A stretch of DNA of 59,613 nucleotides, taken from positions 1 to 59,613 of the forward strand of contig CATWQA010000010.1 of the NCBI GenBank assembly GCA_958352815.1. The letters are read 5' to 3'. The notes beneath the pieces are model-generated. The model did not search any database. It was not told the DNA's origin and saw only the letters and a list, made by a program, of their open reading frames with translations. A program made the translations under genes and the position numbers. How positions within the stretch are numbered: position 1 is the stretch's first letter; every line of letters starts with the position of its first letter. Shown piece after piece: positions 1 through 8,614 of the stretch. Origin of the DNA: an uncultured Eubacteriales bacterium. Its GTDB lineage: Bacteria > Bacillota > Clostridia > Monoglobales > Monoglobaceae.

Positions 1-105
1 TCAAAATAAAAAATATTAAAATAAATATATAGAAAAAGAAAGAATAGCTTTAGGGTATTTTAGGTCAGAATAGGGGAGGTTAGGGAAAGGTCAGGAGGGG
101 CTTAC

Positions 106-127
106 GAAAAAGCTTAAACGCTTTTTC
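106..127. terminator. Possible terminator-type hairpin
   Basis: GAAAAAGC (106-113) and GCTTTTTC (120-127) can form an 8-bp stem with a 6-nt loop. The arm is A/T rich and followed by C-rich sequence, so termination is only a guess; the upstream gene is not in the window. Confidence 0.3.
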
Positions 128-212
128 TCCCCCTCTCATTATTATTGAAGAATTTATTTCTACATTCTACACTAATTTAAGTTTCATTTTATTTAAATTT
201 TTCATGCAGGGG

Positions 213-241
213 TTTAAAAACGGGGAAAGTTGTGGTATAAT
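213..241 (+). promoter_or_regulatory. Likely sigma-A promoter of the radical SAM gene
   Basis: A perfect -10 TATAAT sits at 236-241 with TTTAAA at 213-218, 17 bp upstream, as a weak -35. The start codon at 324 is about 75 bases downstream of the expected start point. Confidence 0.45.
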
Positions 242-323
242 CTAGGTACGTGCTGCGTCTGCTCAAGGGCGCAGAATATTTAGACCATACGCAACTGTTT
301 AATTTTAAGCCCGGAGGTTTTTT

Positions 324-2192
324 ATGGGAGTATATTCCGAGAAATACAGGCGCAGCTATGAGAGCTGCCTTAAAAAGGTGCAGAAGCCTGCGCGATATAT
401 AGGAAACGAGTTTGGCAGCGTTCACAAGGAATGGACAGATGATATTATGTCCTTCGCTTTTTGCTTTCCCGATGTTTACGAGGTGGGAATGTCCCATTTG
501 GGAATGAAAATTCTGTATCATATGCTCAATGACCGAGAGGACACTGTGTGCGAGAGGGTATTTGCGCCCTGGGACGATATGGAAGCTGAAATGAGGGAGA
601 ACAATATACCTCTGCTTTCCATGGAGAGCTATGTACCGGTTCGTAACTTTGATATTGTGGGATTCACTCTCCAATATGAAATGAGCTATTCAAACATAGT
701 AAACATGCTGGATTTGGCGGGAATACCATTGCTTACGGCAGACAGAACGGTCTCCGATCCCTTTATATGCTGTGGCGGTCCCTGCGCCTATCATGCGGAA
801 CCCTTAGCGGAGCTGGTGGACTTCTTCATCTTGGGCGAGGGAGAGGACGTCAACAATGAGATTATGGAGGTATATAAAGAGTGGCGCGCAGGCGGCAGCG
901 GCGACCGCGACCTATTCCTCATGTCCCTTGTTGAGTTGGGGGGAATATACGTACCTAAATTCTACGATGTTGAATATAATGAGGACAACACCATAAAGAG
1001 GTTTGAGCCCAACCGCAGCGGCGTGCCTAAGCAGGTTAAGAAGCGGATTATTATGGACCTTGACAATACCTACGTTCCAAAGCAGCTGATTGTGCCATTT
1101 ATGGAGACGGTGCACGACAGGATTATGCTTGAAATTTTCAGGGGCTGTATCAGGGGCTGCCGCTTTTGTCAGGCGGGGTACATATACCGCCCGGTCAGGG
1201 AGAGAAGCGTGGACAACCTGGTTGAAACCGCCGATGAATGCATTAGGGCAACGGGGTATGAGGAGATGTCTATGTCCTCTCTGAGCACCAGCGACTACAC
1301 CAAATTGCAGGAGTTGACCGACAGGCTTCTTGATATAACCGTGGATAAAAAAATAAACCTCTCCCTGCCCTCTCTGAGAGTGGACAACTTTTCTATGGAG
1401 CTGATGGAAAAGGTGCAGAAGGTAAAAAAAAGCGGTCTCACCTTTGCCCCTGAGGCGGGAACCCAGCGGCTTCGGGATGTTATAAATAAGAACGTTTTGG
1501 AAAAGGATTTAATACGCACGGCAAATATAGCCTTTAAGGGCGGATATAACCGTATAAAGCTGTACTTCATGCTGGGGCTGCCCACAGAGACTTACGAGGA
1601 CGTTTTGGGCATTGCGGAGCTGGGAAAAAAGGTTATTGACGAGAGCTTTTTCTCCATACCGCCCGAGGAGCGCAAGGGCAGAAGCGTCAGCCTGACAATA
1701 AGCACGTCGTTCTTCGTGCCAAAGCCCTTTACTCCCTTTCAGTGGGAGCCTCAGAACAGGATTTCCGAAATGGAGGCAAAGGCAAAATATCTTAAAGAAA
1801 ATATTAAGTCAAGAAAAATAGTATATAACTGGCATAACAGCGATATAAGCTTGCTGGAGGCGGTGTTTGCCAAGGGTGACAGGCGGCTGTCAAGGGTGTT
1901 GATAACGGCGCAGAAGCTGGGCTGCAAGTTTGACGGCTGGAGCGACTTTTTTGACTTTGACCGCTGGATGGAAGCCTTCCGTATTAACGGGATTGACCCG
2001 GAGTTCTATGCCCTACGCAGAATAGGCTATGATGAAATACTGCCCTGGGACTACGCGGATATCGGTGTCACAAAGGATTTTCTGATTAAGGAGCATAAGC
2101 GCGCCTACGAGGAAAAGACAACTCCCGACTGTCGGCAAAAATGCAGCGGCTGCGGCTGCACACGGTTTGGAGGAGGTGTTTGCTTTGAGTAA
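324..2192 (+). CDS. Radical SAM protein, TIGR03960 type
   Basis: This 622-residue protein has a vitamin-B12-binding-like N-terminal region and a radical SAM core with the cluster motif C275-x3-C279-x2-C282. Its tail (PDCRQKCSGCGC) is rich in cysteine, suggesting an extra metal site. It matches the clostridial TIGR03960 family, which is almost always followed by a TIGR03936 protein, as here. The exact reaction is not established; a role in RNA modification or translation is often suggested because the pair commonly lies near ribonuclease and ribosomal protein genes. A GGAGG at 313-317, 6 bases before the ATG, supports the start. The stop codon overlaps the start of the next gene by 8 bases, so the two are probably translationally coupled. 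Unlike many relatives, no rng/rplU genes follow. Confidence 0.88.
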   Translation: MGVYSEKYRRSYESCLKKVQKPARYIGNEFGSVHKEWTDDIMSFAFCFPDVYEVGMSHLGMKILYHMLNDREDTVCERVFAPWDDMEAEMRENNIPLLSMESYVPVRNFDIVGFTLQYEMSYSNIVNMLDLAGIPLLTADRTVSDPFICCGGPCAYHAEPLAELVDFFILGEGEDVNNEIMEVYKEWRAGGSGDRDLFLMSLVELGGIYVPKFYDVEYNEDNTIKRFEPNRSGVPKQVKKRIIMDLDNTYVPKQLIVPFMETVHDRIMLEIFRGCIRGCRFCQAGYIYRPVRERSVDNLVETADECIRATGYEEMSMSSLSTSDYTKLQELTDRLLDITVDKKINLSLPSLRVDNFSMELMEKVQKVKKSGLTFAPEAGTQRLRDVINKNVLEKDLIRTANIAFKGGYNRIKLYFMLGLPTETYEDVLGIAELGKKVIDESFFSIPPEERKGRSVSLTISTSFFVPKPFTPFQWEPQNRISEMEAKAKYLKENIKSRKIVYNWHNSDISLLEAVFAKGDRRLSRVLITAQKLGCKFDGWSDFFDFDRWMEAFRINGIDPEFYALRRIGYDEILPWDYADIGVTKDFLIKEHKRAYEEKTTPDCRQKCSGCGCTRFGGGVCFE

Positions 2193-2862
2193 AAGACGGC
2201 TTATGTTTTCAAAGCTGAATATGGCAAAGTTTATCTCCCATCTGGATTTGCTGCGGTGCTTTACCCGCTCAATTATGCGCTCAGGGCTGCCTGTTAAGTA
2301 CAGTCAGGGCTTTAATCCACACCAGAAAATAACCTTTTCTCTGCCCTTGTCTATCGGCGTAACAGGGGAGAGAGAATGCGTTGACATAGATTTTGAGGAC
2401 GGAGCTTCAAATGAGGAAACTATGGAGAGGATTAACCAAAACCTGCCTCCGGATATAAGGATTATTTCGGTGGGAACTCCCGTAAAGAGCGCAAACGACA
2501 TTGTGTCCGCCGAATATGAAATAAATCTTATTTCCGATGAACCCATAAATTCCGCAGATGTGGAGGAGTTTTTCGGACGGGATGAGGTTATTATACTTAA
2601 AAAGACCAAAAAGAAAGGGGAGCAGCCCGCGAACCTTATGGACTTCGTAAAGGGCTGCACGATAGAAAAATCCGAGGAAACAGAGGACGGATTTTTGATT
2701 AAACTGAGACTTATACTGTCTGCCGGAGGGCAGAGCAACCTGAAGCCTGAAATCGCGGTAAAGGCTCTGGCGGACAATATTAAGCCGAAAATTACGGCGT
2801 ACGATATTAACAGAAGCCGTATATTTTGTATGGCTGACGGTATTTTACAGGAATTTGATTAA
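2185..2862 (+). CDS. TIGR03936/DUF2344 radical SAM partner protein
   Basis: A 225-residue protein that opens KRRLMFSKLNMAKFISHLD and carries the conserved SQGFNPHQKI segment near residue 45, both typical of the DUF2344 family encoded beside TIGR03960 radical SAM enzymes. I choose the TTG at 2185 because AGGAGG (2171-2176) lies 8 bases before it; the alternative TTG at 2167 sits before this site and has no ribosome binding site of its own. The start lies inside the end of the upstream gene, which implies coupled translation and a joint function. No catalytic motif is evident, and the family is usually treated as an accessory or substrate-binding partner of the radical SAM enzyme. Confidence 0.85.
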   Translation: MSKRRLMFSKLNMAKFISHLDLLRCFTRSIMRSGLPVKYSQGFNPHQKITFSLPLSIGVTGERECVDIDFEDGASNEETMERINQNLPPDIRIISVGTPVKSANDIVSAEYEINLISDEPINSADVEEFFGRDEVIILKKTKKKGEQPANLMDFVKGCTIEKSEETEDGFLIKLRLILSAGGQSNLKPEIAVKALADNIKPKITAYDINRSRIFCMADGILQEFD

Positions 2863-2889
2863 AAATTAAAATCACAGGAGGTTACGGTT

Positions 2890-3966
2890 ATGATTAAAGT
2901 AGGTATCTTAACAAGCGGAGGAGACTGCCAGGGTCTTAATTCGGCAATCAGGGGCGTTGCCAAGGCGCTGTATCAGGAGTTTGGTAAGGACGTGGAGATT
3001 TACGGTATTCAGGACGGGTATTACGGCTTGATAGAGGGTGAGTACAGAAAAATGGAGCCCAAGGACTTTTCGGGCATACTCACTATCGGCGGTACAATTC
3101 TGGGAACCTCCCGCCAGCCCTTTAAGAGAATGCGGGACGTTGACGAAAACAATGTTGACAAGGTTGAGAAGATGAAGAAAACCTATAAGAAAATGGGTCT
3201 TGAATGTCTGGTGGTGCTTGGCGGAAACGGAACTCATAAGACGGCTAACCTTTTAAGTCAGGAGGGGCTTAACGTTATAGGCCTGCCAAAGACTATCGAT
3301 AACGACATTTGGGGTACGGATATGACCTTTGGTTTTTACAGCGCATTGAACGTGGCAACAGACGTTATTGACAGAATTCATACCACAGCCACATCTCACG
3401 GACGTGTGTTCATAGTGGAGGTCATGGGTCACAAGGTGGGCTGGCTGACTCTATATGCAGGAATTGCCGGGGGAGCGGACGTTATACTGCTGCCTGAAAT
3501 TCCCTATGACATTAACAGCGTTATAAAGGAACTTGACAGACGTGAGAAAAGCGGCAAGAAGTTCTCGATTATTGCCGTTGCCGAGGGTGCTCTGTCCAAG
3601 GAGGAGTCAAAGCTCAAGAAAAAGGAGTTTAAGGCAAGACGGGCTCAAATGGCTCAGTCCTCTATTGCCTACAGGCTGGCTGACGAGATTATGGAGAAGT
3701 GCGACCATGAAATAAGAGTGTGCGTGCCCGGGCACTTCCAGAGAGGCGGAAGCCCCTGCCCTTACGACAGAGTTTTTACTACCCGCATAGGCACAAGCGC
3801 GGCAAAGCTGATTTCAGAGAAGAAGTACGGATATATGGTTGCCCTGCAGAAGAACGAGATTGTGCCTGTTCCCTTAGAGGAGGTTGCGGGCAAGCTGAAG
3901 TGCGTAACTCCCGATTGCAACGAGGTTGTTTCCGCAAGGGAAATGGGCATTTGCTTCGGAGACTGA
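2890..3966 (+). CDS. pfkA: 6-phosphofructokinase, G/K signature
   Basis: A 358-residue phosphofructokinase that phosphorylates fructose 6-phosphate in glycolysis. The nucleotide loop near residues 8-12 (SGGDC), the GGNGT motif at 111-115 and PKTIDND at 133-139 identify the family. Gly114 is the position that favours ATP (Gly104 of the E. coli enzyme), while Lys134 is the position that is Gly in bacterial ATP enzymes and Lys in pyrophosphate enzymes. This Gly/Lys mix is known in a subgroup with ATP-dependent members, so ATP is the more likely donor. An AGGAGGT lies just before the ATG. A second PFK at 16805-18031 has the full pyrophosphate signature. The gene is 27 bases behind the radical SAM pair and may be cotranscribed with it. 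Confidence 0.92.
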   Translation: MIKVGILTSGGDCQGLNSAIRGVAKALYQEFGKDVEIYGIQDGYYGLIEGEYRKMEPKDFSGILTIGGTILGTSRQPFKRMRDVDENNVDKVEKMKKTYKKMGLECLVVLGGNGTHKTANLLSQEGLNVIGLPKTIDNDIWGTDMTFGFYSALNVATDVIDRIHTTATSHGRVFIVEVMGHKVGWLTLYAGIAGGADVILLPEIPYDINSVIKELDRREKSGKKFSIIAVAEGALSKEESKLKKKEFKARRAQMAQSSIAYRLADEIMEKCDHEIRVCVPGHFQRGGSPCPYDRVFTTRIGTSAAKLISEKKYGYMVALQKNEIVPVPLEEVAGKLKCVTPDCNEVVSAREMGICFGD

Positions 3967-4046
3967 TAAAAAGTTTTTTCCTAAAAGGAGCGCGGACAGG
4001 TATTTTTCGGTGTCGTTTTTTGTCCTACGGTTTAGCTCTAAATTTA

Positions 4047-4075
4047 TTGACAACTATAGGCTTTTAGGATAAAAT
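4047..4075 (+). promoter_or_regulatory. Sigma-A promoter of the mreB-like gene
   Basis: TTGACA (4047-4052) and TAAAAT (4070-4075) are separated by exactly 17 bases. The implied leader to the ATG at 4188 is about 105 nt and holds two hairpins (4080-4105 and 4138-4160). Confidence 0.72.
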
Positions 4076-4079
4076 ATTC

Positions 4080-4160
4080 AATGTGTTAAAAAAATTTAAC
4101 ACATTTGTAATAGAACAAAGCTCCGCTCTTTGCAAGCAAATCGGAGCATTGCTCCGATTT
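4080..4160 (+). promoter_or_regulatory. Two leader hairpins before mreB
   Basis: AATGTGTTAAA (4080-4090) pairs perfectly with 4095-4105 around a four-A loop, right at the predicted start point. AAATCGGAGC (4138-4147) pairs with 4151-4160 around a 3-nt loop, 15 bases before the ribosome binding site. The second may terminate transcripts from pfkA or affect mreB translation. Confidence 0.45.
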
Positions 4161-4187
4161 AAATAGATTGGAAGGAGACTTCTTGTT

Positions 4188-5189
4188 ATGTTAGGGCAGG
4201 ATATAGGAATAGATTTGGGAACCTCCACCGTTCTCGTTTATGTGCACGGCAGAGGTATTGTGGACAGAGAGCCGTCTGTTGTGGCGGTGGACTCAAACAG
4301 CGACAAGATTATTGCCGTGGGCGCCGAGGCGCAGAAAATGCTGGGGCGTACCCCGGGGAACATCACCGCTGTAAAGCCTCTTAAGGAGGGGGTCATTTCG
4401 GATTACTCCACTGCCGAGCGAATGCTTCGGCACTATGTTCAAAAAGCCACGGGAAACAGCCTTGTGGGAGCGTTTATAAAGCCCAGAATTATAATCAGCG
4501 TTCCCAGCAGCATTACCGAGGTTGAGGAGCGGGCGGTTATTGACGCGGGAATACAGGCGGGAGCCGGACGAGTGTATTTAGTGGAGGAACCTCTGGCGGC
4601 GGCGCTGGGGGTCGGCATAAACATAAACGAAGCCAAGGGTAACGTGGTGGTTGACATAGGCGGCGGAACCTGCGACATAGCCGTTATCTCCCTGGGCGGA
4701 ATAGTTATCAGTACATCAATAAAAATAGCCGGCGACAGCTTTGACGACGCAATTATCAGATACATCAGAAAGAAATATAACGTACTTATCGGGGAGCGCA
4801 CGGCGGAGCAGCTGAAAATCAAAATCGGCTGCGTGTTCAGACGGGACAAGCTCCTCGCCATGGAGGCAAGGGGCAGAAGCCTTGTAACGGGGCTCCCCAA
4901 AACCATTCAGGTTTCAAGCGATGAGATTTTGGAGGCTTTAAAGGAGCCTGCCGGTTCCATAGTAGACGCAATCAGGAACCTTCTTGAAAAAACGCCTCCC
5001 GAACTTATCGGCGACATATGCAAGAACGGAATTATTTTAACCGGAGGCTGCAGCCGAATTTACGGGCTGACAAGCCTGATTTGGCGGGAGCTTAATATGA
5101 AGGCGCAGGTTGCGGACAACCCCGAAACCTGTGTTGTAACAGGCTTGGGTAAGGCGATAAACTACCCGAAGCTGCTGAAAAAAAGATAA
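4188..5189 (+). CDS. mreB: Rod-shape actin MreB/Mbl
   Basis: A 333-residue actin-like ATPase that polymerises under the membrane and guides cell-wall synthesis. The phosphate-1 loop DIGIDLGTS near residue 5, the phosphate-2 loop VVDIGGGTCDIAVIS near residue 158 and the adenosine motif GIILTGGCSRI near residue 285 are all present, and the length matches MreB and Mbl. The ATG is preceded by AAGGAG at a good distance. The gene stands alone with its own promoter and terminator, without mreC or mreD, as is common for Mbl or MreBH paralogues; the sequence does not let me say which paralogue it is. Confidence 0.9.
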   Translation: MLGQDIGIDLGTSTVLVYVHGRGIVDREPSVVAVDSNSDKIIAVGAEAQKMLGRTPGNITAVKPLKEGVISDYSTAERMLRHYVQKATGNSLVGAFIKPRIIISVPSSITEVEERAVIDAGIQAGAGRVYLVEEPLAAALGVGININEAKGNVVVDIGGGTCDIAVISLGGIVISTSIKIAGDSFDDAIIRYIRKKYNVLIGERTAEQLKIKIGCVFRRDKLLAMEARGRSLVTGLPKTIQVSSDEILEALKEPAGSIVDAIRNLLEKTPPELIGDICKNGIILTGGCSRIYGLTSLIWRELNMKAQVADNPETCVVTGLGKAINYPKLLKKR

Positions 5190-5197
5190 GTGATGGA

Positions 5198-5222
5198 ACT
5201 CCCAAGACACATTCTTGGGAGT
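5198..5222 (+). terminator. Terminator after mreB
   Basis: ACTCCCAAGA (5198-5207) pairs with TCTTGGGAGT (5213-5222) around a 5-nt loop, followed by a T-rich stretch. It lies 8 bases after the mreB stop codon. Confidence 0.6.
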
Positions 5223-5240
5223 TTGGATTTATTTTGATTT

Positions 5241-5294
5241 CCTGCCCGCCCGCGCGCTCGGGGAGGTCGGGCGAGCGCAACAGGGCGGGCGACA
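5241..5294. repeat. CG-block repeat, reverse copy
   Basis: This GC-rich stretch ends in GCGCAACAGGGCGGGCGACA and is the reverse form of the block seen at 5400, 16423, 34640, 43372 and 46384. Its two halves are complementary (CGCCCGCC against GGCGGGCG), so it can fold into a long stem. It belongs to the intergenic repeat set described in the findings. Confidence 0.7.
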
Positions 5295-5399
5295 GATATG
5301 CAAATGTGAGAATAACAATTATACGGAAAAATAATCAACGTAAACAGTTGCTTTTTATTCTAAACCCATATATTTTGTTAAAATGGAATAATTTAGCAA

Positions 5400-5452
5400 A
5401 ACGCCCGCCCCGTTGCGTTTGCCCGACCTCCCCAAACGCCGTGGCGGGCGTT
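5400..5452. repeat. CG-block repeat, forward copy
   Basis: CGCCCGCCCCGTTGCGTTTG and CCCGACCTCCCC lead into a closing arm GGCGGGCGTTTTT, giving a stem with a terminal T run. It could act as a terminator. Its 3' end runs directly into the gene remnant at 5455. Confidence 0.7.
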
Positions 5453-5454
5453 TT

Positions 5455-5712
5455 TATATTGAGGCAAACGAAACAACTTGTTCCGCCGAACAAGTCGAGG
5501 AACAAGTTGAGGAACAAGTTATAAAAAGAATACTTGACTATTGCAGCGTTCCCCGAACAAGAACCGAATTGCAGGAGCTTTCCAAAATCAGCGGGAGAAA
5601 GGCGTTTGTTGAAAAGTATCTAAAACCTCTGCTTGCAAGCGGCAAGCTGGTGATGACTGTTCCCGATAAACCCAACAGCCGAAATCAAAAATACGTAAAG
5701 CCACGAACCTAA
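5455..5712 (+). pseudogene. Remnant of an AlbA_2/RecG-like regulator, C-terminal end
   Basis: The frame encodes a winged-helix tail with the features RTRTELQELSKI, YLKPLLASGKL and PDKPNSRNQKYV. These are characteristic of the C-terminal end of AlbA_2-type (AAA_4, 'RecG-like') ATP-binding transcriptional regulators, which normally exceed 400 residues. Everything upstream of about residue 15 of the frame is CG-block repeat, so the rest of the gene has been lost or replaced. A three-fold GAACAAGT(T/C)GAG repeat encodes an EQVEEQVEEQV linker, which is usual just before this winged helix. The open frame continues into the repeat back to a TTG at 5413 but has no ribosome binding site. I treat it as a decayed gene end rather than a working protein. 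Confidence 0.55.
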
Positions 5713-5733
5713 TAGTATAAATTATTAATATGG

Positions 5734-5860
5734 TCAGCGGGGCGTATAGGAATCCGCCCCCTACAATATAGACAGTTGCAATTTAATTAATTCCATTGTC
5801 GTTGATTAAAATCGTTGGTTTATCGGCAATGATTGCAAAGGCAAAGCCTTTATCAAAATA
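5734..5860. repeat. Fragments of two intergenic repeats
   Basis: At 5734-5765 a GCGGGGCG...CCGCCCC hairpin followed by CTACAA matches the element at 23931-23960. At 5826-5860 the sequence GGCAATGATTGCAAAGGCAA and the following CTTTATCAAAA match the right end of the TIR-93 element (34912-35004). Nothing else is recognisable in this gap. Confidence 0.6.
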
Positions 5861-5876
5861 CAGAATATAAGCAAAC

Positions 5877-5909
5877 AAAAAGTGCTGTCTCGGTGGGACA
5901 GCACTTTTT
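5877..5909 (-). terminator. Strong bidirectional terminator
   Basis: AAAAAGTGCTGTC (5877-5889) pairs perfectly with GACAGCACTTTTT (5897-5909) around a 7-nt loop. It lies 5 bases after the stop of the DUF819 gene and ends the lemA-TPM-pepD-DUF819 minus-strand unit. Confidence 0.85.
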
Positions 5910-5914
5910 TTTAA

Positions 5915-7090
5915 TTATCCGAATATACTCATCAGCTGGGCGACTATTAGTCCGCCGCCGGTACCGATAACATATCCAAGAAGCGCCATTATTATTCCCA
6001 CGGGAACCAGAGCGCTGCTGTAGGTTCCGGCAAGAACCGGAGCTGTTGCCGTTCCGCCGATGTTAGCCAGAGAAGCAACCGCACAGGTGAATATGTCCAG
6101 CTTCAGCACCTTTGCCAGAATTACCATAATGCCTACATGGATAACCAGAATAATAAATCCTGTCAGCAGCCACATGGGCGCGTTACCCATGCTGCCCAAA
6201 TCCGCTCTTGAAGCAATCAGGGCTATAACCGTGTACAGCAGAACGTTTGAGATCTCCTCGGTGCCCTTTATCTTTCCGAAAGGCGTCATTGCCAGAACAA
6301 CACCCAGCACCGTTACTATAAGAACCGTCCAGGTTGCCTTATCGAAAAACGGGAGATAACCGTTAATAATAGTTCCCAGCTGCTGTGTCAGAGCCGAAAC
6401 CAACAGACCGGAGCCCAGCAAAAGTATAATATTCTGCCAGGTGAGGGGCTTTGTGTTTGCCCTTGCCTCCTCCTCCAGAGTTTGTCCGACCTCGTCAATA
6501 ATCCTTGTGTCCGCCTTTGTCCACTTATTAAATACATGGGAAAAACCGATAGCCCACAGCAGGAACATTACGTACAAGGTGGCGCATATTGAGTCCATAA
6601 CCAGAGCGTAAGCCATTGACCCCTCGTCTACGTTGAGAGCCGCCTGGATTGCCAGCATGTTTCCGCCGCCCCCCATCCAGCTTCCGCAGAGAGCGCCCAA
6701 GGGCTTCCAAGCTCCCTCACCGAGAACTGCGTGCATTATGGCATACGCCACGAAAAAGCCCAGAGCGATTGAGAACGTTGCCGAAAAGAAGCCTATGAGC
6801 ATTTTGGGACCCAGCTTGATTATCTTTCTCAGGTCGCAGCGCAGCAGCATGATAAACAGCATTGCGTACAAAATCGGGTTCTTGAGGGCGTTGTAGGCAG
6901 GCGCAGTCGTCTCCAAATCCCACAGCTTAAACGTGCACAGCAGCATAAGCCCTAAGTAGATAAGCACAATGGGCGGTGCGAACTTAAAGATGTTCTGCGC
7001 AACCTTCCCTTTAAAAATCTTAGGCAAGTTAATCAGTATTGCGGCGATAAAAACAAGAGCCGCAAAGTAAATAAAACCGTCTTTGATCAT
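5915..7090 (-). CDS. DUF819 family membrane protein
   Basis: This 391-residue protein is almost entirely hydrophobic, with roughly ten predicted membrane segments and conserved glycine-rich turns (GALCGSWMGGGGNMLAIQ near residue 130, SLANIGGTATAPVLAGTY near residue 340). These match the DUF819 (YjcL-like) family, thought to be transporters because of its two-fold repeat and GG(G/T)NM-type motifs. The substrate is unknown. A GGGAGG ribosome binding site precedes the ATG. It lies 42 bases behind the dipeptidase gene pepD and before a terminator, so it is the last gene of that operon; a role in exporting or importing amino acids or small peptides is an inference from this position only. Confidence 0.82.
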   Translation of the reverse strand: MIKDGFIYFAALVFIAAILINLPKIFKGKVAQNIFKFAPPIVLIYLGLMLLCTFKLWDLETTAPAYNALKNPILYAMLFIMLLRCDLRKIIKLGPKMLIGFFSATFSIALGFFVAYAIMHAVLGEGAWKPLGALCGSWMGGGGNMLAIQAALNVDEGSMAYALVMDSICATLYVMFLLWAIGFSHVFNKWTKADTRIIDEVGQTLEEEARANTKPLTWQNIILLLGSGLLVSALTQQLGTIINGYLPFFDKATWTVLIVTVLGVVLAMTPFGKIKGTEEISNVLLYTVIALIASRADLGSMGNAPMWLLTGFIILVIHVGIMVILAKVLKLDIFTCAVASLANIGGTATAPVLAGTYSSALVPVGIIMALLGYVIGTGGGLIVAQLMSIFG

Positions 7091-7132
7091 AAAAAGACCT
7101 CCCTTTCATCGTTTTTAACGACAATATATTTT

Positions 7133-8584
7133 TTATTTTAATTTTTCCAGTACTTTCAATAAATAATTCCAGCATCTTTGGGCCGACTTAACGTTCATAC
7201 GTTCTCTGGGCGTGTGAACATTTTCAAGGTCGGGTCCGAATGAAATCATGTCGGCTCCGTTAAGCTTTTTGGCAAGTATACCGCACTCCAGACCGGCGTG
7301 AATACCTGTAACCTGAGGTTCATTGCCGAACAGCTCCCTGTAAACCTCAACCATGGTGTTGCGCAGGGGCGAGTTCTTTCGGTATTCCCAGGGCGGATAA
7401 TCCGCCTCAAACCTGACGTCACCGCCCACATATTCAATCAGGGAGCGTAGCCTGTCGCTCAGCCTTGCCTTGCCGAAGCTGTCGTTGCTCCTTATCATAA
7501 ACTCCGTTTTAAGCCTGTCCCCGTCAATTGAAACCGTGCCCATATTCAGAGAGGTTTGCACCATATCGGGCATTTCGGGGCTCATAGCTTCGACCCCGTC
7601 GGGAGCTTGCATAAGAGTGAAAATAAGCAGGGATGTGCTCTCGGCTGTTGTGAACCTTTGGGGAGGAGCAACCTCGTTTATTATTATATCCGCATTCGGC
7701 TCAGCGGCGCTCAGCTCCGCCTTAATGTTCTCCCGAAACTCAGCTGCCGCGCTGAGCAGCAGGTTCCCGTTCTCTGCGGAGGTGCACACAATTGCCTTGC
7801 CGTGCCCGGGAATAACGTTGACCTTTCCGCCGCTTTCAATTTCGGAAATCCCTATAGGGCACAGGCTGTTCAGTCTGTAGAGCAGCCGAGCCAGCAGCTT
7901 TGCCGCGTTGGTTCTGTGCTTGTCTATATCTATTCCCGAATGGCCGCCCTTTAATCCGTCAACTTCTATTTCAAATGATTTTATCTCACGGTCGCCCGTT
8001 TTCTCAAAGCTCAAATCCAGACCGCAGTAAACCCGAACGCCTCCGGCACAGCTCACCATGAGCACGCCCTCTTCCTCAGAGTCAATATTAATCAGCCGCC
8101 TGCCCGTAATCCCTGCAGGGTCAAGATTGTTGGCTCCCACCATGCCTGTTTCCTCATCGTTGGTGAGGAGAGCCTCAATGGGAGGATGGGGAACATCCTT
8201 TGAGTCCAAAACAGCAAGAATATACGCCACGGCAATACCGTCGTCTGCGCCGAGAGTGGTCTCCCGAGCCGTGACATACTCACCGTCGGTGAAAATGTCT
8301 ATGCCCTCGGTTTCCATATTTTTCGGGCAGCCGGGGAGCTTTTCGCACACCATATCAAGGTGCCCCTGGAGGATAACCGACGGGCTGTCCTCATAGCCCT
8401 CGGTGCCGCCTTTAAAAATCACAACATTGCCGCCATCGTCCTTGGAGCACCTAAGCCCCCGCTCTTTGGCAAAGCTCATGCAATATTCGGCAATAGCATC
8501 TGTGTTGCCGGAACCGTGAGGAATTGCGGCAATATCTTCGAAAAATTTAAATACCGGTTTGGGTTCAAGGTCGGTAATCTTCAC
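7133..8584 (-). CDS. pepD: Aminoacyl-histidine dipeptidase PepD
   Basis: A 483-residue cytosolic M20 metallopeptidase that hydrolyses Xaa-His and other dipeptides. The two-zinc site is visible: GHLDMV near residue 80 (His, Asp), GADDGIAVAY near 117 (bridging Asp), the catalytic TNDEETGMVGA near 145 (Glu-Glu) and the final metal His in HTPRERMN near 461. The lid domain lies between about residues 205 and 380. Its start is a GTG preceded by a G-rich stretch, which is the only start giving the full N-terminal domain. Length and motif order are those of PepD. It is encoded between the TPM-domain gene and DUF819 with short gaps, suggesting cotranscription. Confidence 0.93.
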   Translation of the reverse strand: MKITDLEPKPVFKFFEDIAAIPHGSGNTDAIAEYCMSFAKERGLRCSKDDGGNVVIFKGGTEGYEDSPSVILQGHLDMVCEKLPGCPKNMETEGIDIFTDGEYVTARETTLGADDGIAVAYILAVLDSKDVPHPPIEALLTNDEETGMVGANNLDPAGITGRRLINIDSEEEGVLMVSCAGGVRVYCGLDLSFEKTGDREIKSFEIEVDGLKGGHSGIDIDKHRTNAAKLLARLLYRLNSLCPIGISEIESGGKVNVIPGHGKAIVCTSAENGNLLLSAAAEFRENIKAELSAAEPNADIIINEVAPPQRFTTAESTSLLIFTLMQAPDGVEAMSPEMPDMVQTSLNMGTVSIDGDRLKTEFMIRSNDSFGKARLSDRLRSLIEYVGGDVRFEADYPPWEYRKNSPLRNTMVEVYRELFGNEPQVTGIHAGLECGILAKKLNGADMISFGPDLENVHTPRERMNVKSAQRCWNYLLKVLEKLK

Positions 8585-8614
8585 TTAACCCCCACATCCT
8601 TTCATATCATAGAA

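Larger units (their letters stand above)
1..323. other. AT-rich gap before the first gene
   Basis: No gene is visible. The first 60 bases are almost pure A/T and are followed by an AGG-rich stretch, a small hairpin (106-127) and a likely promoter (213-241) for the radical SAM gene at 324. The upstream gene lies outside the window. Confidence 0.6.

Noticed and set aside
2308..2777. Minus-strand frame opposite the TIGR03936 gene
   Set aside because: No start signal or recognisable domain; the plus-strand gene is well supported.
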